Assembly: GCA_032173965.1 (NCBI GenBank)
Contig: CM063294.1
Span: 7,362,452-7,426,451, forward strand
Reading direction: 5' to 3'
DNA length: 64,000 nt
Source: Sitta carolinensis
Taxonomy: Eukaryota > Chordata > Aves > Passeriformes > Sittidae
Each line of letters starts with the position of its first letter. Positions within the stretch are counted from its first letter, which is position 1. Position numbers and translations under genes: made by a program. The notes under the pieces were generated by a model. That model was not told the DNA's origin. It ran no database searches and worked only from the letters and a program-made list of their open reading frames with translations. Of the stretch, positions 55,301 to 64,000 are shown one piece after another.

Positions 55301-55309
55301 TCCCACTGA

Positions 55310-58300
55310 CAGCAGTGAGGGATTTGTCTTTCCAACCCAACTGTGGGTCTGCTGGGAGATAAAACCAGCACTGAGAGAGAAAAGAAACAACGGGAAGGAG
55401 TCCACTGGTGGATGAATGGAAAAATAGAGCTCTGCCTTTACAGACAAACTGTAGGTTGGCTGAGAAATTAAATTGCATATTGAAAGAAACAATGGGGAGA
55501 AACCATAAATTCCATGAGAATTAAGAGCTAAAAGGGAGGGCTGTCCATTAGAGGGGAATCTCAGGTACCAGGGGTTCTCAGGTGCCTCAGCCAGTGGGGA
55601 AAGAGAGAGGGAAATGGGGATAAAAAGGAGGAAAAATCCTCCAAAAATATGAGAGATCCCAGGGGAATGCCCCATGACCTCTGCCTTATTGGAATAAAGT
55701 CCAAGGACTCCTCTGTCTCCTTTTTGCACACAATCCTCTGGTGTTTGTAGATTGATTTTCCTGACACCACCTTTCCCCCTGGCAGCTCCAAGCCCTGCTG
55801 GCCCTGTGGAAAGCAGCTCTTGGGAGATCTCCTGGCAGCACTGGCTCAAGTGTCACCCCTCACTGCTTCGTGCAGTTCTTGTCTCAAACGCTGGATCCAA
55901 GTGTTATGAAGTGCTTTTGGTGCTAATAAATACCAACTATGGTGCTATAAAAGCCTGTCACAAAAGCAGCACAAGGCATGAATCTCCCTGAATGTATTAA
56001 TGTGCCTTTAATATATCACTGGAGAGTGGGGCTGTTCCTGTGCACTGACAGATCAATCAGTGATAAAGTTACTCACAGCTGGCATTAATATGAGACACGA
56101 CCAGTTTCTTGATTTTTCTTTTCCTTTGTATCCAAGTTTGCTTGCTTGGCTCTGCTCTGTTTCGTGTGGCTTTGCAAAGGGACAAATCCACATTGTTTCC
56201 TTCAATTCTGATATCAATCTCCACGACACATTGCAGTGCATTGCACTTAAACTGTTGTTTATTTGTTTTTTCAGGAGTGCCTTCACTTCAGTGGCAGAAA
56301 AAGCAAAGCCAGGACTCGGAGCTTGGAAAACAGGGAGGTTAAAGGAATTGTTAGATTGCATTTTGAGGATTTCAGAGCAGGAAAACGCTCCTGTGTGGAT
56401 AGCACATCGTTCGGGCTGAGACATCACATCAAGGCAAAGAATAAAAAAAGTATGGAAAGGAGGTTTGGAGTGCCCTGGAGGTGCCCAAGGAATTCCTGGA
56501 GGAGGGGACAAGCTGAGGATTGGGCACAGCTTGGGCTCAGCCCTGTAGGGCTTTTCCAGCCTCAGCGATTCCAGGAGGACACAAACACTTGACTGAGAAA
56601 GCCAAAAGCTCTTCAGTGCCACTTGCCTGAAGTGCTTTGATGGCTCAGTGGAACGACACAAATTAACAGGCTCATTAGCAGCCCTGCTGCCGAATCCTGA
56701 GCAGCAGCTCTGGAAGCTGCCGGTGACAGTGACTGACCCAGCCACGCTCCAGGGACCTGCTGCCGCTGCGAGCACTGCCAGCGGAGGGGAATGCAGCAAG
56801 GTGGGAATTCTGACTTCTCTGGGGGGAAACGGAGAAAGGGAGGAATTCCAGAGGGACCTCAGCCATGCTCCCATTCCCAGCCCAGAACTGCTGGAGCAAG
56901 GAAAAAATCAAAGAGCCAAGCCTGTCCCAAGGATTGCTGTGCAAAACTCCTTTCAGACTGTGCCTGGAATGTGCCTGTGCCTTCTGGAATCCAATTTAAG
57001 GGCAGCCCAGAAGAAGCCCAGGATAGGGATCCCTAGGGGGTTCCCAAACTGCCTCCTAAATCTGGTTACCTGCATTTGGAACTGCTCCTTTCTGGGATGG
57101 CTGCAGTGCTCTGGCATGGCCACAGAAGAGAGATTAATGCAGCATTGAGGACTGGAAATCATCAGCTCAAGCAGGAACAGCCCTAATCAGGTGGATTTAA
57201 TAGGGATGGAGTATTTGCAGGGCAGGATGCAATTCCCACATGTCCATGGCAGAAGTTTTTTGCTGGTGGCAAACCCCCCCCCGGAGCCTGGCCCTGGAGC
57301 AGTTCCCAGGTCACCCACCCCAGCTGCACTGAGCAAAATGCCATTTTTGCCAAAGAATTCAACTAACCCCTCAAAATGCCATTCTTCCTGTTTTGAAATG
57401 GAAAGCTGAAGGTGGAAAGATGCTCAGAGCTGCCCAAGGGCTGGGATCACAGGTGGGTGAGCAGCACAGGCAATGGAAGGATCCCAAAAAGGGCAAATTG
57501 TTAAAAAACCAATCAAATCACAACAGATGTGCTGAAAGTCCTTGACACCTTCCTGGAAATACCAAATTTCTGGCCAAAATGTCTAGGGAATAACAAGGTT
57601 TTCTCTCCCACAGACACTCCAAAAGCCTTAAAAGCAATTTTAAGGCAGCAACAGGGAAGCTTTTCCCCACTGTGAGTGTACAATGGGGTGGTGCATACCA
57701 TGCTTAAATAAATTCTCCTCCAGCAATCAGAAAATGAAGAGAATTATTGAAAAGAAGAACAAAGAAGTGAACCTAAAATTAAAATGCACTTACACAATTA
57801 GCTCTGAGCTGGAGATTCTGCTGCCCCAGGAAGAACAGAACATGACAAAAATTGCTGAGGTTTCTATAGAATTTCTAACCCTAAGGCATGTGGAGCTCTT
57901 TGCACATGCAGATTTGCATCAGCTGAAAACACTTTGCTGATGAACCAAATTAATCTCGGGAGAGGAAAGAACCAGCCCAACACATTCAAAGGTCACTTGA
58001 AACAGAAGGCAAGTGGGTGGAGAGCAAATTTCTGTTCATAATGGAGTTTATGCAGGTACCAAAATTAGCTTTAAATCCTGTTTTGGACCTCTGGAATGAG
58101 TGGAGAGACTGGCAAAGGCCTGGGAGTCGGATCTAATATGTGCTGCATGATGAGGGATGTCTGTGTTTTATCTAAATGCACTGGTTTAGGTTGAATTCCA
58201 TTATTTAATTAATATTATTTCCCACCTTAGTGAGGAGTTTCTAGCAGGTCTGGGCTTTGCCATGTGCCAGGAGGAGCTGTCAGGCATTCCAGCTGCAGGG

Positions 58301-58700
58301 AGCCAGGGCCACAGATCCCTAAATTCAGCAGACCCTGTCCCACCATAACTGCCTTCACTGCCCAAATTACAATTATTAAAATAATTAAAATGCAATTAAA
58401 AGCAGGCAAAGATGAGTTACATTTCAGCCATTTCAAAGCTCAAGGTGCCCTGCAAGGCCTCGGCTTCCCCTCCAGACACAAACTGATGCAGAACTCCTGA
58501 TCCTGAATCTTGTGTTCCAAACACCAAAAAGGGCTTTAGTTTCACTCTAATCTCTTTTTCCAACATCCAGGCTTATTGAAAGAGATTATCTTTCAAAAAT
58601 TGAAGGAAACTGGGGGTGTTTTAAAACTCTAATCCCCTCTCTCCTTTGTAGGGAATAAGATAAATATCTTGATTTCTCTCAGCACAATCACCAGAAGCTT
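55310..58700. other. HTR4 intron, little structure
   Basis: No exon recognised. A weak CR1-like patch lies around 56460-56575. The remainder has ordinary intronic composition. Confidence 0.4.
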
Positions 58701-58757
58701 TTCTCTTGTCAGCAGCTCTCTGCTCCTCTGGTGAGGGGATTTTGGAGCTGGGGGGAG

Positions 58758-58962
58758 CCTGGGCTTTGGGGGATCCTCTGTCCCTGGGCTTTGGGGGATC
58801 CTCTGCCCCTGGGCTTTGGGGGATCCTCTGCCCCTGGGCTTTGGGGGATCCCCTGTCCCTGGGCTTTGGGGGATCCCCTGCCCCTGGGCTTTGGGGGATC
58901 CTCTGCCCCTGGGCTTTGGGGGATCCCCTGCCCCTGGGCTTTGGGGGATCCTCTGCCCCTGG
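58758..58962. repeat. 25 bp minisatellite, 8 copies
   Basis: The unit is CTGGGCTTTGGGGGATCC plus TCTGCCC or CCTGTCC. Because 25 is not a multiple of three, all three frames are visited in turn and all stay open, giving frames with a 25-residue period on both strands. Confidence 0.94.
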
Positions 58963-59149
58963 ATCCTGCAGCTGATCCCAAATCTCCCTGCCCTGGCTCA
59001 GCCCAGATCTCTCTGGTTGCCAGGACCCAGGCTGTGTCTGGGACAGCCCTGGATGATCCCAGCTCCAGCCAGGGGGATTCAAATCCTGGCAGGGGGGTCA
59101 CAGACCCTGGCAGCAGCCAAGGGCTCCTGAGCTTTGAGTTTGAACAAAT

Positions 59150-59612
59150 TACCACCTGTGAATGAGGAATTAAAGGACACAAAAGTTTAGACAGCATGAT
59201 AGTAGTAGTTGTAGAGTGAAAAGGGAAATTTTAGGGAATTTTTACATAAGGGCTTAGGAAGTAAGATAGAAGCACTTAAGCATTATCCTGTCCTCCTTCC
59301 TTCTTCTTCCTAGCCTCCATCTTCTTAGTGACAGTGACACTTAGAAATTAGAGTAGAGTCAAAAGGAACTGTCTAACACAGGTGATAAGTATTAAATCAT
59401 CACTGTCAATAACTAACAGGGAATTTGTAGTATAAAAACAGCTCCTGCCCCAGGGGCAGAGAGTGTGCCTGGGGCTGCCCTGCTGAACAGACCTGGGCAG
59501 CCCAGACAGAAAATATCTTAGATAAGAAATAATAAACAACATTAAAAACATCAGCCAAAAACTTCTGACTCCTTCTTCAATAGCTAAGTTGAAAAAAAGA
59601 GACTTTTAACAG
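59150..59612 (+). mobile_element. Candidate solo LTR with TATA box and poly(A) signal
   Basis: TATAAAA at 59431-59437 and AATAAA at 59531-59536 are about 100 bases apart, as in the R region of retroviral LTRs. A plausible outline runs from TGTGAATGAGG near 59156 to TTTTAACA near 59611. Target-site duplications could not be confirmed. No gag, pol or env is present in the window. Confidence 0.45.
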
Positions 59613-60551
59613 GGCTCAGAGTCATCTGGACCAAAAGAGATCCCCAGATCTGAGAGCCCCTGGTGTCCCTGCTCAGGACCCCAGCCCCAGGGAATGGCAC
59701 AAAAAGCTGGCACAGAGCAGCCTGGCACTGATGCCAGGCTGGAAAACCACGCCAGGGAAGTTGGAACAGAAGTTTGGCTGCAAATATTGGCAAAGCTTCA
59801 TTAAAAAAAATTAAGAAAAGCGCCTTCAAGGAATGACAAAACTCTTTTTTTTTTTTTTTTTTTTTTTTTAGAAGTTGTTATTGAGTCTAATCATCCCCCG
59901 TATTTTTAGAGAGTTCCTTTCCAGGTTGGCAGCTAATGAAATTTAGGTGAAAACCAAATTACCTCTCGAGTATTTAACAAAATTAGCATTTCCAGGCAGC
60001 AATCAGATCCCCTCAGCTTGGGCTTGGTCTGGAGCCACTTGTGCTGGTACAGGGAGCTGATCCCTGAACTGAAACCTCTGGAGTGGAAAAACATCCTGAG
60101 CAACCTCTGGCTGCCCTGCCCTGGGCAAAGCAAATGAAATATCTCTGAAATCACCATTTTTAAGTGCTCATCATTCATTGTGTTTCTCAAGCTTTTGTTC
60201 AGGAATTTAAAAAAAAAATAAAATAAAAGAGAATTTTATGGGAATTAAATTCAGCACCTTGGCAAGGAGGAAAAATCTCTCAGTGCCCTGGAAAAATGAA
60301 CTGCTGGAGAAGGGAGAACACAGATCCCAGAGCTGCCTGAGAGCCCAGGGGAGGACAAGGGGCAGGAGAAGATATTTTACCTGTTAGCCCAGATGCATGA
60401 GAGGCTTGAACAGCTCTGGGGAACAAACTCTGCCTTTCCTGAGCTGAGCCCCAGGTGCAGCCCCTGAAACCCCACCTGAGGTGGGGTGGGGTCAGTGCTC
60501 CACCCCAGGAACACCCTGTGCTGGGGGAATCCTGCCTGGGAGGCACAGTCA

Positions 60552-61590
60552 CAAACCATTCCAAAAACATTCCAAAAACATTCCAAACCATTCAAAAACT
60601 GTCCTGAACCATTCAAAACCCACCCCAAACCATTCAAAAAACATCCCAAACCATTAAAGAACATCCCAAACCGTTCAAAAAACATAAAAAAAAATCCCAA
60701 ACCATTCAAAAACCACCACAAACCATTCAAAAAAGCCCCAAACCATTCAAAAAACTTCACCAACCATTCAAAAACCTCACAAACCATTCAAAAAATATTC
60801 AGAAAACATCAAAAAAACATTCAAAAACTATCCTGAACCATTCAAAAACTATCCCAAACCATTAAAACCCTCCCCACAAACCATTCAAAAACCTCACCAA
60901 CCATTCAAAAAATATTCAGAAAACATAAAAAAAATCAAAAAACTAGGCTGAACCATTAAAAAAACTCACCACAAACCATTCAAGAACATCCCAAACAATT
61001 CAAAAATCACTACAAACCAATCAAAAAACATCCCAAACCATTCAAAAACCCCACCACAAACCTTTCAAAAACCTCACAAACCATTCAAAAATTATCCCAA
61101 ACCATTCCAAAAATCACCAACCATTCAAAAAACATCCCAAACCATTCAAAAAACCACCACAAACCATTCCAAAAATATTCAGAAAACATCAAAAAAACAT
61201 TCAAAAACTATCCTGAACCATTCAAAAACTATCCCAAACCATTAAAACCCTCCCCACAAACCATTCAAGAAACCACCACAAACCGTTCAAAAAACATCCC
61301 AAACCATTCAAAACCATCCTAAACCTTTCAAAAAATATCCCAAACCATTCAAAAAAACCACCACAAACCATTCAAAAATTATCCCAAACCATTCAAAAAA
61401 TCACCACAAACCAATCAAAAAACATCCCAAACCATTCAAAAACCTCACAAACCATTCCAAAAATATTCAGAAAACATCAAAAAAACATTCAAAAACTATC
61501 CTGAACCATTCAAAAACTATCCCAAACCATTAAAACCCTCCCCACAAACCATTCAAAAACCTCACAAACCCTTCAAACACGCACACAAAC
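60552..61590. repeat. About 20 bp tandem repeat with higher-order structure
   Basis: The unit is AACCATTCAAAAAMCATCCC with many variants. A block of about 115 bases (TATTCAGAAAACATC, then ACTATCCTGAACC, then AAACCCTCCCCACAAACC) recurs near 60782, 61161 and 61448, so the array has grown by duplication of multi-unit blocks. The strand is nearly free of G. Confidence 0.93.
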
Positions 61591-62701
61591 CATTCTGTGC
61601 TTCCAGGATTCGCTGACCTCTCGTCCTTTTGCTCCACAGCAGCTCTGCCCTCTTCCCTACAACCAGCAGGGATTTATTTTTATTCCAGTGGATCTGTGGC
61701 ATTGTTAAACCTCTCAAAAGAGGAGCCCTGAGTGTCTGCACTCCTGTTAGTGTGCAGGGAGCTCTGGGGCTCCCTGCAGCTCCAGCCCCTCAAGGGGCTT
61801 GTTCTGGGTTTTTCCCCACTTTGTTTCTGTTGGCTCTTTCAAGAGAAAAATCAGGATGTGTTTCCCTTTGGAGAAATCCAATTGACATTTTGGAGAAGGC
61901 CTCTCAGTGCTGGAAAACGAGCGGTAAATAAACCTAAATAAACCTAAATAAACCTCGCACTAGGGCTCTCCCTGGAGAGAGCAGTGCAGGGCTCTGAGCC
62001 ACCAGAGAGATTTTGATCAGCAGATAAATGAGGTGTAATGGCCTTGGGAAGGCTGAGGGGTCTGACTCAAGGCTGTGCCAAGCCCTGCCCCATCTCCCAT
62101 CCCTTACAGGGCTCAGCACCCTGCAAACCTTCCCAGATCCCTGCAGGAGGGAGCCTGTGGCAAGGTCAGAGCCAGTGGGAAGAGCTTTGTGTCTGGCTCA
62201 GTCTCTGGGCTCTGACCACTGACAGTCCCCAGCTCCTTCTTCTTTTGCTACCAAAAGAACCAAATCCAGACAAAAATCTCAGGAGAGCTGCCTCTGAAAC
62301 AGGAACGCCCCTGGTTCTGTGCACACCCCGCAGTTTGTTCTGATATTTTGGGAATGAATTGTGCTTCCCTCCCTTCCTGCTGCTGTGCCTCCCACCTCTG
62401 GCTCGGTGTCCCATTCCCCTGAGCCCCCCGTGTCCCTCTGTTATAAATGATAAAATTGGCTTTTTGCAAATATTAACATGAATGCTACAAGTGTAATGTT
62501 GGAAAGCTCTGCTGTATTAATACAGTTTCTTTTATTTCTGCTATTAACAAAGACTTAGTAATGTGATAAATATATTTCTCTTAGGCTATAAAGTGGTAAC
62601 GTAAAAAGGGGTTTTGTAACTAACTCAGAGAATGGTAATCAGGAAATTCTTCACAAAATGGAAGCACAAACTTCTCTTGCTAGTGGCTGCAGGCTCTGGG
62701 C

Positions 62702-63150
62702 TGATGCCTGAAGTTTGAGGTTTCACATTTTCCAGGTTCTGTACTGAATTAGTGTGTGACTGTGCCCTCCCTGTGCAGTGCCAGTGCTCTGCTCCCAGCT
62801 CAGCACACAGAACAATCCTCAACCAGCCCCACAACCAAGGGCACCGCTGCAGCTTCAGCCCAAGAAGTGCCCAAAAATCAGGAATTGAGGAGAGAATGTG
62901 GGAGGGTGGGACTGCATCCCCTGGGGCTGGCACTGGACAATGAACCCCAGCGTGGAAATGGAGCAGAACTGAGCCAAGGGGGAAAACTCCTGAGCAGGAT
63001 CCACCTCGGGTGGAGCCCTGGCCGGGCTCTTGTGCTGCCCAAGGTGCATCCTGTGAAGAACTTTGAATAAATCCCTGCTTTAATAAATCCCTGCTTTAAC
63101 AAATCCCTGCTTTATTCCTCTAACTCTGCCCAGGGAGCCTCTGCAGGGAA
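62702..63150 (+). mobile_element. Dispersed LTR-like element, copy D (most complete)
   Basis: It starts TGATGCCTGAAGTTTGAGG and carries AGCTCAGCACACAGAACAA and CCCACAACCAAGGGCACC. It ends with three near-repeats of AATAAATCCCTGCTTTAA and then CCTCTAACTCTGCCCAGGG. The reverse complement is at 6829-7303. It is probably a solo LTR, lying antisense to HTR4. Confidence 0.65.
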
Positions 63151-63225
63151 AACTCCTGACCAGGACCCACCTTGGGTGAAACCATGGCCGGGCTCCTACG
63201 AAGACCCTTTTCATAAATCCCTATG
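63150..63225 (+). mobile_element. Second partial copy of the LTR-like 3' end
   Basis: GGAAAACTCCTGACCAGGAC, CCACCTTGGGTG and CATGGCCGGGCTCCT repeat, with changes, the segment 62980-63060 of copy D, followed by TTTTCATAAATCCCT. It ends about 50 bases from the HTR4 exon donor. Confidence 0.6.
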
Positions 63226-63276
63226 GACTGCTCTGAGCCTGCCCAGCCGTTCTGGGTGCTCTGGGTGCTCACTGAC

Positions 63277-63647
63277 CTCAGCACGTGCGTGGAGCCGTTG
63301 ATGGTGGTGGTGGAGCAGGGCACGCTCTGGCCCAGGATGGAGGGCCGGCGGGAGCGCTCGTCGCCGCAGCACAGGATGATGAGGAAGGCACGTCGGAAAG
63401 CCTTGTTGAGGAAGGCGTAGAGGAAAGGGTTCAAGCCCGAGTTGATGTAGCCCAGCCACAGGAAGGCTGTCCACAGCTTGCCAGGCACCGTGTAGTTTAT
63501 GAAGGGATCCACGATGTTGGTGATGAAGAAGGGTGCCCAGCAGAGGCAGAAGCAGCCCATGATGATGCACAGGGTCTTGGCAGCTTTGGTCTCGGTCTTC
63601 ATGCGGTGGGTGCTGTGCTGGTCGGGGCCGTGCTGCTGGGGGGGCTC
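63277..63647 (-). CDS. HTR4: 5-hydroxytryptamine receptor 4, exon with helices 6 and 7 (partial gene)
   Basis: On the minus strand the exon runs from acceptor CAACACCCAG to donor AG|GTCAGT. It encodes the end of intracellular loop 3 ([18 protein letters not shown]), helix 6 with the CWAP motif ([15 protein letters not shown]), extracellular loop 3, helix 7 with NPFLY (the NPxxY switch), helix 8 and the CC palmitoylation site, ending [11 protein letters not shown]. This matches the mammalian 5-HT4 receptor almost residue for residue. The receptor couples to Gs at the plasma membrane. All mammalian splice variants diverge directly after this leucine, and the exon ends there too. The 371-base length and phase 2 end join exactly to the tail exon at 41854. 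The 5' exons lie to the right of the window. The first residues (EPPQQHG) differ from mammals, so the exact acceptor is slightly uncertain. Confidence 0.95.
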
Positions 63648-64000
63648 CTGGGTGTTGGGGAAGGGTGAAACGGGAAAACCTTATCAATAGGATTGCCTGG
63701 CAAAAGATTTTTGAGAATGTGGAGACTATAAGGGAGATTGGAATGAAAGCAAGCTTTGAGATACCAAGCCTTGGTTATTGAACAACTGGAAAACAATGGG
63801 ATGGCCACTGAAGGCAATCCCCTTCTGATTAAACAATGATCTCTGCCTGCAGACAGCTCCAAGGGGCAGAGCAGACCCCACCAGCCTGGCAGAAGGGCCC
63901 AAAGAGCAGTTTTAGGGTTAAAAATGTACCACAGTATGGTAATGTAATGATTCTTACAGGCTGTATGTAAATGCTATAGGATTTGTATCCTGTACTAGAT
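63648..64000 (-). other. HTR4 intron upstream of the helix 6-7 exon
   Basis: No exon recognised. The polypyrimidine tract and acceptor for the HTR4 exon are at its left end. The rest of HTR4 lies outside the window. Confidence 0.5.

Noticed and set aside
58621..59197. Pro/Gly/Arg-rich frames of about 150 codons on both strands
   Set aside because: They result from the 25 bp minisatellite, whose 75-base frame cycle keeps every frame open.

Overview
This is vertebrate nuclear DNA and almost certainly a bird, probably a songbird. Genes are split by GT/AG introns. Decayed CR1-type LINE ends, LTR-like repeats and many GC-rich minisatellites fill the introns. The gene order SPINK-type inhibitor, FBXO38, HTR4 matches the arrangement on human 5q32 and avian chromosome 13 (placement from general knowledge, not from a search). 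No prokaryotic, viral or CRISPR system is present.

Layout. 1-2.8 kb has no recognised gene. 2.9-8.4 kb (+) holds a complete four-exon gene for a secreted single-domain Kazal inhibitor of 84 residues, with a TATA box. Its stop codon lies a few bases before a 48-49 bp minisatellite. 9.7-13.4 kb is intergenic with CR1 debris. 13.4-15.1 kb is a GC-rich island with two minisatellites; it is the likely FBXO38 promoter and non-coding first exon. 16,856-36,524 (+) holds the whole FBXO38 reading frame. Twenty-one coding exons join in frame to 1,175 residues, and every junction phase was checked by hand. About 38.2 kb is a plausible FBXO38 poly(A) site. On the minus strand, tail to tail with FBXO38, lies the 3' part of HTR4. 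The alternative C-terminal exon of the 5-HT4(a) type is at 41,767-41,854, and the exon with transmembrane helices 6 and 7 is at 63,277-63,647. The 21.4 kb intron between them holds LTR-like copies, CR1 ends, minisatellites and a striking near-perfect hairpin at 47.1-47.35 kb. The 5' exons of HTR4 lie beyond the right edge.

The three genes do not form one pathway. The Kazal protein is an extracellular protease inhibitor. FBXO38 is the substrate receptor of an SCF ubiquitin ligase and a nuclear co-regulator. HTR4 is a Gs-coupled serotonin receptor. What stands out is the non-coding structure: eleven tandem arrays totalling roughly 6.5-7 kb, several touching exon ends. One of them is an array of about 22 consensus-like splice donors at the presumed FBXO38 exon 1/intron 1 junction.
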